DNA of 64,000 nucleotides, taken from Mitsuaria chitosanitabida ATCC BAA-476 = NBRC 102408 (lineage in GTDB: Bacteria > Pseudomonadota > Gammaproteobacteria > Burkholderiales > Burkholderiaceae_C). The translations under genes were made by a program, and so were the position numbers. The stretch is from the NCBI RefSeq assembly GCF_001598255.1, contig NZ_BCYP01000017.1, positions 1 through 64,000 on the forward strand. Direction: 5' to 3'. Shown in pieces: positions 9,489-19,291 of this stretch; positions within the stretch are counted from its first letter, which is position 1; each line of letters opens with the position of its first letter. The notes under the pieces were generated by a model. The model was not told where the DNA came from. It was given only the letters and a program-made list of their open reading frames with translations, and did not search any database.

Positions 9489-9506
9489 CGCACAAAGGAT
9501 TAGGAA

Positions 9507-10025
9507 ATGGCAAAGTTTCAACCCCGCGCGCAGACCGAAGGCAACGACGACGGCCTGAAGGAAAAGATGATCGCGGTCAACCGCGTCACGAAGGTTGTGA
9601 AGGGCGGCCGTACGCTGTCTTTCGCTGCTCTGACCGTGGTCGGTGACGGCGATGGCCGCATCGGCATGGGCAAGGGCAAGGCCAAGGAAGTGCCCGTCGC
9701 CGTGCAAAAGGCGATGGAATCGGCCCGCCGCAACATGATCAAGGTCCAGCTGAAGAACGGCACCATCCAGCACAACGTGGTGGGTGAGCATGGCGCAGCG
9801 CACGTGATCATGGCTCCGGCTCCTGTCGGTACCGGCGTCATCGCCGGCGGCCCGATGCGTGCCGTCTTCGAAGTGATGGGCGTGACCGACATCGTGACCA
9901 AGAGCCACGGTTCGACCAACCCGTACAACATGGTTCGTGCCACGCTGGACGCGCTGAAGCGCTGCTCCACGCCGTCCCAAGTGGCGGCCAAGCGCGGCAA
10001 GACGGTTGAAGAGATCTTCAACTGA
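9507..10025 (+). CDS. rpsE: 30S ribosomal protein S5
   Basis: S5 is needed for translational accuracy and mRNA unwinding. The 172-residue protein carries the double-stranded RNA-binding fold ([18 protein letters not shown]) and the C-terminal [18 protein letters not shown] motif. It is followed 16 nt later by rpmD. Confidence 0.97.
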   Translation: MAKFQPRAQTEGNDDGLKEKMIAVNRVTKVVKGGRTLSFAALTVVGDGDGRIGMGKGKAKEVPVAVQKAMESARRNMIKVQLKNGTIQHNVVGEHGAAHVIMAPAPVGTGVIAGGPMRAVFEVMGVTDIVTKSHGSTNPYNMVRATLDALKRCSTPSQVAAKRGKTVEEIFN

Positions 10026-10041
10026 TCGCCAGGAGCTAGAC

Positions 10042-10224
10042 ATGTCTGATAAGAAAACTCTGACCGTCAAGCTGGTCCGCAGCCCGATCGGCTGCCGCGC
10101 GGATCACCGCGCGACGGTGGTCGGCCTGGGTCTGCGCAAGCTGAACAGCACGAAGACCCTGGAAGACACGCCCGCGGTCCGCGGCATGATCAACAAGATC
10201 GCCTACCTGGTGCAGGTGCTGTAA
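10042..10224 (+). CDS. rpmD: 50S ribosomal protein L30
   Basis: A 60-residue L30, the normal size. The start ATG 10042 ([17 protein letters not shown]) has AGGAG 8 nt upstream. The conserved [19 protein letters not shown] segment is present. Confidence 0.96.
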   Translation: MSDKKTLTVKLVRSPIGCRADHRATVVGLGLRKLNSTKTLEDTPAVRGMINKIAYLVQVL

Positions 10225-10250
10225 GGCACGGCATCAACGAGGAACAGAAG

Positions 10251-10682
10251 ATGCAACTCAATACCATCAAGCCCGCTGCTGGTGCCAAGCACGCCAAGCG
10301 TCGCGTGGGCCGTGGCATCGGCTCTGGTCTGGGCAAGACCGCTGGTCGTGGTCACAAGGGTCAGAAGTCGCGTGCCGGTGGCTACCACAAGGTCGGCTTC
10401 GAAGGCGGCCAGATGCCTCTGCAGCGTCGCCTGCCGAAGCGTGGCTTCAAGTCGCTGGCTCGTCCCTTCGTCGCCGAAGTGACGCTGTCCGAGCTGAATG
10501 CCCTGACCGGTGACGAGATCGATCTGCTGACGCTGAAGGCTGTCGGCCTGGTGTCCGAGCTCGCCAAGACCGTCAAGGTCATCAAGTCCGGCGAGATCGC
10601 CCGCAAGGTGTCGATCAAGGGTCTGGGCGTGACGGCCGGCGCGAAGGCTGCCATCGAGGCAGCCGGCGGCTCCGTCGCTTAA
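10251..10682 (+). CDS. rplO: 50S ribosomal protein L15
   Basis: L15 is a late assembly protein of the 50S. The 143-residue product has the Gly/Lys-rich N-terminal stretch ([18 protein letters not shown]) and the [11 protein letters not shown] motif. It is immediately upstream of secY, as in most bacteria. Confidence 0.97.
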   Translation: MQLNTIKPAAGAKHAKRRVGRGIGSGLGKTAGRGHKGQKSRAGGYHKVGFEGGQMPLQRRLPKRGFKSLARPFVAEVTLSELNALTGDEIDLLTLKAVGLVSELAKTVKVIKSGEIARKVSIKGLGVTAGAKAAIEAAGGSVA

Positions 10683-10708
10683 TCAGCCAAGCACAGGACT
10701 AGGCGGCA

Positions 10709-12019
10709 GTGGCAAGCAACGCATCCCAGTTGGCCAAGAGCGGCAAGTTCGGCGACCTGCGTCGTCGACTGGTGTTCCTGGTACTCGCGCTGGTGGTCTA
10801 CCGCATTGGGGCGCATATCCCCGTGCCCGGTATCGATCCGGCGCAGCTTCAGCAGCTGTTCAAGGGCCAGCAGGGCGGGATCCTGAGCCTGTTCAACATG
10901 TTCTCGGGCGGTGCGCTGTCGCGCTTCACCGTCTTCGCGCTGGGCATCATGCCCTACATCTCGGCCTCGATCGTCATGCAGCTCATGACCTACGTGGTGC
11001 CGTCGCTGGAAGCGCTGAAGAAGGAAGGTGAGGCAGGGCGCCGCAAGATCACCCAGTACACGCGCTACGGCACGTTGGGGCTGGCGATCTTCCAGAGCTT
11101 GAGCATTGCTTTCGCCCTCGAGAGCGCGCAGAACTTGGTGCTGAACCCGGGCTTCGGCTTCCGCGTGACGACGGTGACCAGCCTGGTGGCTGGCACGATG
11201 TTCCTGATGTGGCTGGGTGAGCAGATCACCGAGCGCGGTCTGGGCAACGGCATCTCGATCCTGATCTTCGGTGGTATCGCGGCAGGTCTGCCGGGCGCCA
11301 TCGGTGGTCTGCTGGAGCTGGTGCGTACCGGTGCGATGTCCGTGATCTCGTGCCTGATCGTCATCGCGATCATCGGCGGCGTGACCTACCTGGTCGTGTT
11401 CGTCGAGCGCGGTCAGCGCAAGATCCTGGTGAACTATGCCAAGCGACAGGTCGGGAACAAGGTGTACGGTGGCCAGAGTTCGCATCTGCCGCTGAAGCTG
11501 AACATGTCGGGCGTGATCCCGCCGATCTTCGCGTCGTCGATCATCCTGCTGCCGACCACGCTGGTCAGCTGGTTCGCAACCGGCGATAGCATGCGGTGGC
11601 TGAAGGATGCGGCGGACATGCTTCGCCCGGGTCAGCCGATCTACGTGCTGCTGTACTCGGCCGCGATCGTGTTCTTCTGCTTCTTCTATACGGCCCTGGT
11701 CTTCAACAGCCGTGAGACCGCGGACAACCTGAAGAAGAGCGGCGCGTTCATCCCCGGGATTCGTCCTGGTGATCAAACGGCGCGGCACATCGACAAGATC
11801 CTGTCCCGGCTGACGCTGGCGGGCGCGGTGTACATCACCGGCGTGTGTCTGCTGCCTGAGTTCCTGACGCTGAAGTACAACGTCCCGTTCTACTTCGGTG
11901 GCACGTCACTGTTGATCATCGTGGTCGTCACCATGGACTTCTGGGCTCAGGTCCAGTCCTATGTGATGAGCCAACAGTACGAGTCCCTGCTGAAGAAGGC
12001 GAGCTTCAAGCCCAACTGA
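10709..12019 (+). CDS. secY: Protein translocase subunit SecY
   Basis: SecY is the channel of the Sec translocon in the inner membrane. The 436-residue protein has the ten hydrophobic segments of the family; the TM2 [18 protein letters not shown] plug region and the conserved cytoplasmic [17 protein letters not shown] loop are visible. The start is GTG 10709, the only sensible start after AGGACTAGG. It is cotranscribed with the ribosomal genes, which matches translocon supply to ribosome supply. Confidence 0.97.
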   Translation: MASNASQLAKSGKFGDLRRRLVFLVLALVVYRIGAHIPVPGIDPAQLQQLFKGQQGGILSLFNMFSGGALSRFTVFALGIMPYISASIVMQLMTYVVPSLEALKKEGEAGRRKITQYTRYGTLGLAIFQSLSIAFALESAQNLVLNPGFGFRVTTVTSLVAGTMFLMWLGEQITERGLGNGISILIFGGIAAGLPGAIGGLLELVRTGAMSVISCLIVIAIIGGVTYLVVFVERGQRKILVNYAKRQVGNKVYGGQSSHLPLKLNMSGVIPPIFASSIILLPTTLVSWFATGDSMRWLKDAADMLRPGQPIYVLLYSAAIVFFCFFYTALVFNSRETADNLKKSGAFIPGIRPGDQTARHIDKILSRLTLAGAVYITGVCLLPEFLTLKYNVPFYFGGTSLLIIVVVTMDFWAQVQSYVMSQQYESLLKKASFKPN

Positions 12020-12076
12020 AGCACCAGGCTGGCTGGTAATAACATATCGGACCCAATCCAGCAAAAACTCGAAGGT

Positions 12077-12295
12077 ATGGCGAAAGACGACGTCATCCAG
12101 ATGCAGGGTGAGGTTATCGAGAACCTCCCGAATGCAACCTTCAGAGTCAAGCTGGAGAACGGTCATGTCGTTCTCGGACACATCTCGGGAAAGATGCGGA
12201 TGCACTACATCCGCATCCTTCCTGGTGACAAAGTGACCGTCGAACTGACGCCGTACGATTTGAGTCGTGCTCGCATCGTGTTCCGGGCGAAGTGA
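12077..12295 (+). CDS. infA: Translation initiation factor IF-1
   Basis: IF-1 binds the 30S A site during initiation. The 72-residue OB-fold product ([20 protein letters not shown] at the start) is the normal length. It lies between secY and rpmJ, the usual betaproteobacterial arrangement. The upstream GAAGG is close to the ATG, so the ribosome site is weak. Confidence 0.96.
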   Translation: MAKDDVIQMQGEVIENLPNATFRVKLENGHVVLGHISGKMRMHYIRILPGDKVTVELTPYDLSRARIVFRAK

Positions 12296-12354
12296 GCTTC
12301 TAGCAACCCCCGGATCAACGCTGTTTGAGCAAAAGTTAGGTCAAGGAGCAGACC

Positions 12355-12468
12355 ATGAAAGTTTCGGCATCCGTCAAGAAGATGTGCCGCAATTGCAAGA
12401 TCATCCGTCGCAATGGCGTGGTGCGTGTGATCTGTACCGATCCGCGCCACAAGCAGCGTCAAGGCTGA
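12355..12468 (+). CDS. rpmJ: 50S ribosomal protein L36, zinc form
   Basis: A 37-residue L36 starting [16 protein letters not shown]. Cys11, Cys14, Cys27 and His32 form the zinc-binding set of the C-plus type. CAAGGAG lies 7 nt upstream. It fills the gap between infA and rpsM. Confidence 0.96.
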   Translation: MKVSASVKKMCRNCKIIRRNGVVRVICTDPRHKQRQG

Positions 12469-12501
12469 TTGGCAACACCGCAAGCGAATTAGAGGACGCA
12501 A

Positions 12502-12867
12502 ATGGCACGTATCGCTGGTATCAACATTCCGCCGCACAAGCACACGGAGATCGGTCTGACCTCGATCTACGGCATTGGCCGTACGACCGCTCAGAAGATC
12601 TGCACGACTTGCGGCATCCCGTTTGACAAGAAGGTCAAGGACCTGAACGACTCCGATCTGGAAAAGATCCGTGAGGAAGTCGGTCGCATGACCATCGAAG
12701 GCGACCTGCGTCGCGAGATGTCCATCAACATCAAGCGTCTGATGGACCTGGGTTGCTATCGTGGCTTCCGCCATCGCCGTGGCCTGCCGGTTCGCGGTCA
12801 GCGTACCCGCACGAATGCCCGCACCCGCAAGGGTCCGCGCAAGTCGGCGGCTACCGGCAAGAAGTAA
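12502..12867 (+). CDS. rpsM: 30S ribosomal protein S13
   Basis: S13 forms intersubunit bridges with the 50S. The 121-residue product has the helix-two-turn-helix N-terminus ([20 protein letters not shown]) and the C-terminal [19 protein letters not shown] tail that contacts tRNA. AGAGGA is upstream. Confidence 0.97.
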   Translation: MARIAGINIPPHKHTEIGLTSIYGIGRTTAQKICTTCGIPFDKKVKDLNDSDLEKIREEVGRMTIEGDLRREMSINIKRLMDLGCYRGFRHRRGLPVRGQRTRTNARTRKGPRKSAATGKK

Positions 12868-12893
12868 TCGCGGCAACCTGAAGAAAGCTCACC

Positions 12894-13298
12894 ATGGCAA
12901 AAGCACCCAATAACTCGGCTGCCCAGCGCGTTCGCAAGAAGGTTCGGAAGAACGTTGCCGACGGCATCGCCCACGTCCACGCCTCGTTCAACAACACCAT
13001 CATCACGATCACCGATCGTCAAGGTGGCGCTCTGTCCTGGGCCTCTTCGGGCGGCCAAGGCTTCAAGGGCTCGCGCAAGTCGACCCCCTTCGCTGCCCAG
13101 GTGGCTGCCGAAGTGGCTGGCCGCGCTGCTCAAGAACAGGGCATCAAGAACCTGGACGTCAAGATCAAGGGCCCCGGCCCGGGTCGCGAGTCGTCGGTGC
13201 GTGCCCTGGCTGCTCTCGGCATCCGCATCAACTCGATCTCTGACGTGACGCCCGTGCCGCACAACGGCTGCCGTCCGCAGAAGCGCCGCCGCATCTAA
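12894..13298 (+). CDS. rpsK: 30S ribosomal protein S11
   Basis: S11 lies in the 30S platform near the E site. It has 134 residues with the motif [18 protein letters not shown] and ends in the basic CRPQKRRRI. It is followed by a 261-nt spacer before rpsD, which is much longer than in E. coli. Confidence 0.97.
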   Translation: MAKAPNNSAAQRVRKKVRKNVADGIAHVHASFNNTIITITDRQGGALSWASSGGQGFKGSRKSTPFAAQVAAEVAGRAAQEQGIKNLDVKIKGPGPGRESSVRALAALGIRINSISDVTPVPHNGCRPQKRRRI

Positions 13299-13326
13299 GC
13301 GTCGGCGATCAGGGATTGCCGTTTAG

Positions 13327-13389
13327 TGCGATAATCTCCGATTCGTTTCGATCCAGCCGGCTGGCGCGTGAGTGCCAGCCGGCCGTTTT
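13327..13389 (+). promoter_or_regulatory. Extended -10-like site and hairpin between rpsK and rpsD
   Basis: TGC-GATAAT (13327-13335) resembles an extended -10 element; no good -35 is visible at 16-18 bp (TTGCCG is only 8 bp away). Just downstream GCCGGCTGGC (13356-13365) pairs with GCCAGCCGGC (13374-13383), followed by CGTTTT. The hairpin could terminate the upstream transcript or form part of an S4-controlled leader for rpsD. The rest of the 13,299-13,559 spacer shows no gene. Confidence 0.4.
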
Positions 13390-13559
13390 GCTGAAGCTCG
13401 CGGAAACGCGGGCTTCGCACGAGCCGGTGGAGACACCGGTTCCGCTGAAGTCGCTGACTTCTTGAAGCCCACCGTCCGAGCTTAGAAAAACACTGGCCGG
13501 ACTCGCGCGATGCCTGGAATGTTTCCGGGCGCGCGTCAGATTGATGAAGGACACGCAAA

Positions 13560-14183
13560 GTGGCACGTTACCTCGGCCCGAAGGCCAAACTCTCCCGCCG
13601 TGAAGGCACCGACCTGTTCCTGAAGAGCGCCCGCCGCGCCATCAGCGACAAGGCCAAGTTCGACACCAAGCCGGGTCAGCACGGCCGCACTTCGGGTCAG
13701 CGCACGTCCGACTTCGGTCTGCAGCTGCGTGAAAAGCAGAAGGTCAAGCGCATGTACGGCGTGCTGGAGCGCCAGTTCCGCCGCTACTTCGCCGAAGCCG
13801 AGCGCCGCAAGGGCTCGACCGGCGTGAACCTGCTGGTCCTGCTGGAATCGCGTCTGGACAATGTCGTCTATCGCATGGGCTTCGGCTCGACCCGCGCGGA
13901 AGCCCGCCAGCTGGTCTCGCACAAGAGCATCACCGTGAACGGCCAAGTCGTGAACATCGCTTCCTACCTGGTGAAGGCCGGTGACGTGGTCGCCGTCCGC
14001 GAAAAGGCCAAGAAGCAGCTGCGCATCATCGACAGCCTGAAGCTGGCCGAGTCGATCGGTCTGCCGGCCTGGGTGGCCGTCGACGCGACGAAGCTGGAAG
14101 GCATCTTCAAGAAGACGCCGGATCGCGACGAGTTCGGCGCCGAGATCAACGAATCGCTGATCGTTGAGTTGTACTCGCGTTAA
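13560..14183 (+). CDS. rpsD: 30S ribosomal protein S4
   Basis: S4 initiates 30S assembly and in E. coli represses the alpha operon. The 207-residue product starts at GTG 13560 with GAAGGA upstream. It lacks the N-terminal zinc Cys residues, as in E. coli S4. The S4 RNA-binding domain is seen in the second half ([17 protein letters not shown]). Confidence 0.97.
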   Translation: MARYLGPKAKLSRREGTDLFLKSARRAISDKAKFDTKPGQHGRTSGQRTSDFGLQLREKQKVKRMYGVLERQFRRYFAEAERRKGSTGVNLLVLLESRLDNVVYRMGFGSTRAEARQLVSHKSITVNGQVVNIASYLVKAGDVVAVREKAKKQLRIIDSLKLAESIGLPAWVAVDATKLEGIFKKTPDRDEFGAEINESLIVELYSR

Positions 14184-14195
14184 TTCTTTCGTGCC

Positions 14196-14230
14196 TGCCG
14201 AGCGGCCCTCACTGGGCCGGCTCGGCATTT
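14196..14230 (+). terminator. Hairpin between rpsD and rpoA
   Basis: TGCCGAGC-GGCCC pairs with GGGCC-G-GCTCGGCA (one bulged G, 5-nt loop), followed by only three T and then CC. It is a very stable stem with a weak T-run, so partial termination or attenuation before rpoA is more likely than a full stop. Confidence 0.5.
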
Positions 14231-14325
14231 CCTCGTCCGGGTGTCGCCAGCTGTTCTGGGGTGCGCCGGGCTGGTCCCTCAGCCTTATCGGTGTAACGAA
14301 CCGAGGGTATTGAAAGAAAGACCTC

Positions 14326-15318
14326 ATGCAAACGAATCTGCTCAAACCCAAATCCATCACTGTGGAGCCCCTGGGCGGTCATCGCGCCAAGGTGATCCTG
14401 GAGCCGTTCGAACGCGGCTATGGCCACACGCTGGGCAACGCCCTGCGTCGCGTGCTGCTGTCCTCGATGGTGGGTTATGCGCCGACAGAAGTGACGATCG
14501 CGGGCGTGCTGCACGAGTACTCCGCCATCGACGGCGTGCAGGAAGACGTGGTTCACATCATGCTGAACCTGAAGGGTGTGGTCTTCCGCCTGCACAACCG
14601 TGAGGAAGTGACTCTGGTCCTGCGCAAGGAAGGTGAAGGCCCGGTCACGGCCGCCGACATCCAGACCCCGCACGACGTCGAGATCATCAATCCCGAGCAC
14701 GTCATCGCCCACCTGTCGCAAGGCGGCAAGCTGGACATGCAGATCAAGGTCGAGAAGGGCCGCGGCTACGTCCCCGGCAACATGCGTCGCTATGGCGACG
14801 AGCCGACCAAGGCCATCGGCCGCATCGTGCTGGACGCCTCGTTCAGCCCGGTGAAGCGCGTCAGCTACGCCGTCGAGAACGCCCGCGTCGAGCAGCGTAC
14901 CGACCTGGACAAGCTGGTCATGGAAATCGAGACCAACGGTGCGATCAGCCCGGAGGAAGCGATCCGTGCCTCGGCCAAGATCCTGGTCGAGCAGATGGCC
15001 GTCTTCGCGCAGCTGCAAGGCACCGACCTGGTCGACGTGTTCGATCAAGCGCCGGCCGCCCGTTCCAGCAGCTTCGATCCGATCCTGCTGCGTCCGGTCG
15101 ACGAGCTCGAACTGACCGTGCGCTCGGCCAACTGCCTGAAGGCCGAGAACATCTATTACATCGGTGACCTGATCCAGCGCACCGAGACCGAGCTGCTGAA
15201 GACCCCGAACCTGGGTCGCAAGTCGCTCAACGAGATCAAGGAAGTCCTCGCCTCGCGTGGCCTGACCCTGGGCTCGCGTCTCGAGAACTGGCCGCCCCAA
15301 GGTCTCGACAAGCGTTGA
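14326..15318 (+). CDS. rpoA: RNA polymerase alpha subunit
   Basis: Alpha dimerises to nucleate RNA polymerase, and its C-terminal domain binds UP elements and activators. The 330-residue product has the N-terminal assembly domain ([19 protein letters not shown]) and, after a linker around residue 235-245, the C-terminal domain with [12 protein letters not shown] and the helix-hairpin-helix [14 protein letters not shown]. It lies between rpsD and rplQ as usual. Confidence 0.98.
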   Translation: MQTNLLKPKSITVEPLGGHRAKVILEPFERGYGHTLGNALRRVLLSSMVGYAPTEVTIAGVLHEYSAIDGVQEDVVHIMLNLKGVVFRLHNREEVTLVLRKEGEGPVTAADIQTPHDVEIINPEHVIAHLSQGGKLDMQIKVEKGRGYVPGNMRRYGDEPTKAIGRIVLDASFSPVKRVSYAVENARVEQRTDLDKLVMEIETNGAISPEEAIRASAKILVEQMAVFAQLQGTDLVDVFDQAPAARSSSFDPILLRPVDELELTVRSANCLKAENIYYIGDLIQRTETELLKTPNLGRKSLNEIKEVLASRGLTLGSRLENWPPQGLDKR

Positions 15319-15358
15319 TTTTTTGAAATGGACGGGTCCTTCGACCTGTCCGGTGCCC

Positions 15359-15384
15359 CCGGCAGTACCTGATCCGGCTGCCGG
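15359..15384 (+). promoter_or_regulatory. Hairpin between rpoA and rplQ
   Basis: CCGGCAG and CTGCCGG form a 7-bp stem with a 12-nt loop. A second hairpin with one G-U pair (GGACGGGT/ACCTGTCC) lies upstream around 15,331-15,350. There is no T-run, so an mRNA stability or processing role is possible. Confidence 0.35.
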
Positions 15385-15409
15385 CAATAACTGAAGGAAG
15401 GAAAGCACC

Positions 15410-15793
15410 ATGCGCCACCGTAACGGCCTCCGCAAACTGAACCGCACCAGCGAACACCGCGCCGCGATGTTCCGCAACATGGCGGTCTCGCTGCTGCAAC
15501 ACGAAGCGATCAAGACCACGCTGCCCAAGGCGAAGGAACTGCGTCGCATCGTCGAGCCGCTGATCACCCTGGCCAAGGAACCGACCCTCGCGAACCGCCG
15601 CCTGGCTTTCAATCGCCTGCGCGACCGCGACATCGTGTCCAAGCTGTTCAACGAGCTGGGCCCCCGTTTTGCCACCCGTCCGGGCGGCTACACCCGCATC
15701 CTGAAGATGGGTTTCCGTGTCGGCGACAACGCTCCGATGGCGTACGTCGAACTGGTTGACCGTCCGGAAGCGGCCGAAGGCGACGCTGAATAA
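15410..15793 (+). CDS. rplQ: 50S ribosomal protein L17
   Basis: L17 is at the tunnel exit side of the 50S. The 127-residue product begins [17 protein letters not shown], diagnostic for L17, and has a short acidic tail. GGAAGGAAAG provides a strong ribosome site. It is the last gene of the ribosomal cluster. Confidence 0.97.
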   Translation: MRHRNGLRKLNRTSEHRAAMFRNMAVSLLQHEAIKTTLPKAKELRRIVEPLITLAKEPTLANRRLAFNRLRDRDIVSKLFNELGPRFATRPGGYTRILKMGFRVGDNAPMAYVELVDRPEAAEGDAE

Positions 15794-15818
15794 TCTCAGC
15801 GACTCGCATCCGCGCATG

Positions 15819-15850
15819 AAGGCCAGCAGCAATGCTGGCCTTTTTTCTTT
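15819..15850 (+). terminator. Intrinsic terminator ending the alpha operon
   Basis: AAGGCCAGCA pairs with TGCTGGCCTT across a GCAA tetraloop, with the T-run TTTTTTCTTT. It lies 26 nt after the rplQ stop. Confidence 0.93.
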
Positions 15851-15984
15851 TGTATCCACGATATGCGCACAGCGGGCAGGGCATGGGGTGTGGCGAGCGT
15901 CATGGCCCTCGGCTTGGCGCTAAGCTTCGCGCCTTTCCGACCACAAGACGACGCGGGCCACGAACTCGCGCGTGTTCCGCGTTC

Positions 15985-17889
15985 ATGACTCTTCCTGCCC
16001 TGATGCGACGCCTGCTGCCGGCCCTGATGCTGATGGCGGCTCTGGCCGCAAGCCTGCTGGCCGGCCCGGCGCGCGCCGACGACTTCCTCGATCCCGAACA
16101 GGCCTTCAAGGTCGATGTGCAGCTGACGGGAGATCGCGAGTTCCAAGTGAACTTCACGATCGCGCCGGGCTATTACATGTACCGCGACCAGTTCAAGCTC
16201 GAGCCCACCGGCGGGAAGCTGAGCGACATCGCCTGGCCGACGCCCAAGCGCAAGTTCGACGAGACCTTCCAGAAGGAAGTCGAGACCTACCGCGAGCACC
16301 TCAGCATCAAGGTGCCGGTCGAGGCCGTCGAGGCGGCCCCCCTGAAGCTGGTGCTGACGGGGCAGGGCTGCGCGGACAAGGGCCTGTGCTATCCGCCGAT
16401 GAAGAGCGAGTTGACGCTGGGCCTGAAGGGCTTCGGTGGCGACGGCGCGGTGAAGATCGGTGCCGCACCGGATGCGCTGAGCGGATTCGGTGTATCGAGT
16501 GCCGTCGCGGCGCCTGTTCAATCGGCAGCCCCCGAGTCGGCCAAGGCGGCCGCGCCAGAGGCTGCCGGCGGCACCGGGTCGATGCTCGAGGACGTGCTTG
16601 CGAAGGGCAACCTTTGGACCATCGTGGCGCTGTACTTCGGCGCGGGCGTGCTGCTGTCGCTGACGCCTTGCGTGTTGCCGATGCTGCCCATCCTGTCCTC
16701 GATCATCTTGGGGCAAGGAAGCGCGCCATCGCGGGCGCGTGGTTTCAGCCTCGCCTTCAGCTACTCGCTGGGCATGTCCATCGTGTACACGGCGCTGGGT
16801 GTCGCGGCCGGTCTTGCTGGACGCGGGCTGGCTGCCGACCTGCAGGAGCCCTGGGTGCTGACATTCTTCGCGGTGGCGCTGGTCGCGTTCTCGCTGTCGA
16901 TGTTCGGCGTCTACGAAATCCAGCTCCCCAGCCGCTTCACTGGCGGCGTGTCCGGTGTCACTCAGAAGCTCCCCGCGGGCAAGTTCTTCAGCGTGTTCGT
17001 CATGGGTGCGCTGTCCGCGTTCATCGTGAGCCCCTGCGTGGCCGCGCCGCTGGCCGGCGCGCTGGTCTACATCAGCAAGACCGGCGATGTCGTGCTGGGC
17101 GGTTCGGCGCTGTTCGCGCTGTCGTGGGGCATGAGTGTTCCGCTGCTGCTGCTCGGCGTATCGGCGGGCACCTTGCTGCCGCGCGCTGGCGCCTGGATGG
17201 AGCAGGTGAAGTACTTCTTCGGCCTGCTGCTGGTGGCTGTCGCGCTGTGGATCGTGCAGCCGGTGCTGCCGGCCGTGATTGCGCAGTTGTTGTGGGGGGC
17301 CATCCTGGTCGCCGTCGCAGCCTTCCTCGGGCTGTTCCAGCGCAACGACGCCAACACGCCAGGCGTGTGGCTGCGCAAGAGCGTCGGTCTGGCCGCGCTC
17401 GTCTTCGGCATGGCGCAGTTCATTGGCGTCGCCGCAGGCGGCACCGATACGCTCAAGCCGCTGGCCGGTGTGGTTGGCTCCGGCGGGGCGTCGAAGGGGG
17501 CTGCCGGCGCTGGCGTGGCGTCAAGCGGCGAGCTTCACTTCCGCAAGGTCAAGAGCGTCGCCGAGCTTGACGAGGTGTTGCGCAGCGCTGGTAAGCCGGT
17601 GATGCTGGACTTCTCTGCGGACTGGTGTCGTTCCTGCAAGGAGATGGAGGCATTCACCTTCTCCGATGCGCGTGTGCAGGCCAAGCTGGCCGGGGCGGTG
17701 CTGTTGCAGGCCGACGTGACGGCGAACAATGCCGACGACCGCGACCTGCTCAAGCGCTTTCACCTGTTCGGCCCGCCGGGAACGATCTTCTTTGATGCCA
17801 AGGGGCAGGAGCTGTCGACCGGCACGCGAGTGATCGGTTTCCAGAACGCTGAGCGATTCCTGCAGTCGCTGCAGGCCGCCGGAATCTGA
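15985..17889 (+). CDS. dsbD: Thiol:disulfide interchange protein DsbD
   Basis: DsbD passes electrons from cytoplasmic thioredoxin through the membrane to periplasmic DsbC-type proteins and cytochrome c maturation. From ATG 15985 the 634-residue protein has a signal peptide ending near AGPARA, a periplasmic alpha domain with the Cys pair GQGCADKGLCYPP, about eight membrane segments including TPCVLPMLPI and SPCVAAPL with the redox Cys residues, and a C-terminal thioredoxin domain with WCRSC. The open frame extends upstream but the signal peptide fixes the start. It follows the alpha operon terminator and is a separate unit. Confidence 0.94.
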   Translation: MTLPALMRRLLPALMLMAALAASLLAGPARADDFLDPEQAFKVDVQLTGDREFQVNFTIAPGYYMYRDQFKLEPTGGKLSDIAWPTPKRKFDETFQKEVETYREHLSIKVPVEAVEAAPLKLVLTGQGCADKGLCYPPMKSELTLGLKGFGGDGAVKIGAAPDALSGFGVSSAVAAPVQSAAPESAKAAAPEAAGGTGSMLEDVLAKGNLWTIVALYFGAGVLLSLTPCVLPMLPILSSIILGQGSAPSRARGFSLAFSYSLGMSIVYTALGVAAGLAGRGLAADLQEPWVLTFFAVALVAFSLSMFGVYEIQLPSRFTGGVSGVTQKLPAGKFFSVFVMGALSAFIVSPCVAAPLAGALVYISKTGDVVLGGSALFALSWGMSVPLLLLGVSAGTLLPRAGAWMEQVKYFFGLLLVAVALWIVQPVLPAVIAQLLWGAILVAVAAFLGLFQRNDANTPGVWLRKSVGLAALVFGMAQFIGVAAGGTDTLKPLAGVVGSGGASKGAAGAGVASSGELHFRKVKSVAELDEVLRSAGKPVMLDFSADWCRSCKEMEAFTFSDARVQAKLAGAVLLQADVTANNADDRDLLKRFHLFGPPGTIFFDAKGQELSTGTRVIGFQNAERFLQSLQAAGI

Positions 17890-17935
17890 GCGACGTCCCC
17901 ATCGCGCTCGCCCAGAGACTTTAGAGTCGCGAAGA

Positions 17936-17965
17936 TTGAGTCGATCCGATATTCCGTGCTACACT
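17936..17965 (+). promoter_or_regulatory. Promoter of the initiator tRNA gene
   Basis: TTGAGT (17936-17941) and TACACT (17960-17965) are spaced by 18 bp. The -10 ends 13 nt before the mature tRNA 5' end. Confidence 0.75.
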
Positions 17966-17978
17966 CTCTTTCTTCGAT

Positions 17979-18055
<77 letters not shown>

Positions 18056-18062
18056 ATCGAAC

Positions 18063-18095
18063 AAGGGCCTCTCTCACGAGAGGCCCTTTGTTTTT
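18063..18095 (+). terminator. Intrinsic terminator of the tRNA gene
   Basis: AAGGGCCTCTC pairs perfectly with GAGAGGCCCTT around a TCAC loop, followed by TGTTTTT. Confidence 0.92.
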
Positions 18096-18137
18096 GGTGC
18101 TCCGACCCCAGTACTCGTCGTATCCCGCCTTGCATCC

Positions 18138-18167
18138 GCTGCGACGGCATCGTTGCCGTCCGCCGCA
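18138..18167 (-). terminator. Hairpin downstream of selD
   Basis: GACGGCA/TGCCGTC with a 4-nt loop, flanked by a further GCTGCG/CGCAGC pairing, lies 11-40 nt past the selD stop. On the minus strand no T-run follows, so it is at best a factor-dependent terminator or a 3' end stabiliser. Confidence 0.35.
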
Positions 18168-18177
18168 GCGCGTTCCC

Positions 18178-19263
18178 TCAAGCGACGAGCAATGCGCGGT
18201 CGCTCACCGGGACAACGCGTCCCACCACGCTCGCCGCATCGAAGCCGTGTCGCGCGAAGACGGTCATCACCTCATCCACGCTCTCGGGCGAGCAAGACAC
18301 CAGCAGCCCACCGCTGGTCTGCGGATCGCTCAGCAGAGCTTGCGCCTGCGAAGGCAAGCCAGCGGCGAGCGACACCTCCGCCCCATACGCGGCCCAATTG
18401 CGGCCCGACGCGCCCGTGATGAAGCCATCGCCGGCCAGCGCGCTCACGCCCTCGAGCAAGGGCACCGCCGACCAGTCGATCTCCACCGTGCAACCTGACC
18501 CGCGCGCGATCTCGAGCGCATGTCCAGCGAGCCCGAAGCCGGTGACGTCCGTCAGCGCATGCACGCCCGCCAGCGCCGCGAGATCCGGCCCGGCGGTGTT
18601 GAGCTTGGTCGTGGTCGCGATCATGCGGAGATAGGCCGCATCGTCGAGCTTGTTCTTCTTGAGGGCCGCCGACATCACGCCCACCCCCAGCGCCTTGCCG
18701 AGCACCAGCACGTCTCCCGCCCTCGCATCCGCGTTGCGCTTCACCCGCTTCGGATGGACCAGGCCGAGCGCGACCAGTCCATAGATCGGCTCGACGGAGT
18801 CGATGGTGTGTCCGCCGGCGATCGGAATTCCGGCCTCGCGGCACACCGAGGCGCCGCCTTCGAGGATGCGGCCGATGGTCGCGGTGCTCAGCACCGAGAT
18901 CGGCATCCCCACCAGCGCGAGCGCCATGATCGGCTTGCCGCCCATCGCATACACGTCGCTGATCGCGTTCGTCGCGGCGATGCGGCCGAAGTCGTGCGGG
19001 TCGTCGACGATCGGCATGAAGAAGTCGGTGGTGGCGATGAGCGCCTGCTCGTCGTTGAGCTGATAGACCGCGGCATCGTCCGCCGTCTCGATGCCGACCA
19101 GCAATTCCTTCGGAACGGGCAGGGCGCTGGTGCCCTTGAGGATCTCCGACAGCACCCCGGGCGCGATCTTGCAGCCGCAGCCGCCGCCATGGGACAGCGA
19201 GGTGAGGCGCGGTTCCGGTGCGCTCGTGGACGGGGTCGCGGATGGGGTGGGGGTCGAGCTCAT
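18178..19263 (-). CDS. selD: Selenide, water dikinase (selenophosphate synthetase)
   Basis: SelD makes selenophosphate from selenide and ATP for selenocysteine synthesis and 2-selenouridine in tRNA. The 361-residue product has the glycine-rich N-terminal motif HGGGCGCK, where Cys29 and Lys32 correspond to catalytic Cys17 and Lys20 of E. coli SelD; the residue is Cys, not selenocysteine. Further family segments are TTDFFMPIVDDP, SDVYAMGG and TDVTGFGLAGHA. The start ATG 19263 has CGGAG upstream. It follows a DTW-domain tRNA modification gene by 28 nt. No selA, selB or selU lies in the window. Confidence 0.94.
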   Translation of the reverse strand: MSSTPTPSATPSTSAPEPRLTSLSHGGGCGCKIAPGVLSEILKGTSALPVPKELLVGIETADDAAVYQLNDEQALIATTDFFMPIVDDPHDFGRIAATNAISDVYAMGGKPIMALALVGMPISVLSTATIGRILEGGASVCREAGIPIAGGHTIDSVEPIYGLVALGLVHPKRVKRNADARAGDVLVLGKALGVGVMSAALKKNKLDDAAYLRMIATTTKLNTAGPDLAALAGVHALTDVTGFGLAGHALEIARGSGCTVEIDWSAVPLLEGVSALAGDGFITGASGRNWAAYGAEVSLAAGLPSQAQALLSDPQTSGGLLVSCSPESVDEVMTVFARHGFDAASVVGRVVPVSDRALLVA

Positions 19264-19291
19264 GGCATCTCCGGCGGTGAGGCGCCGCAGC

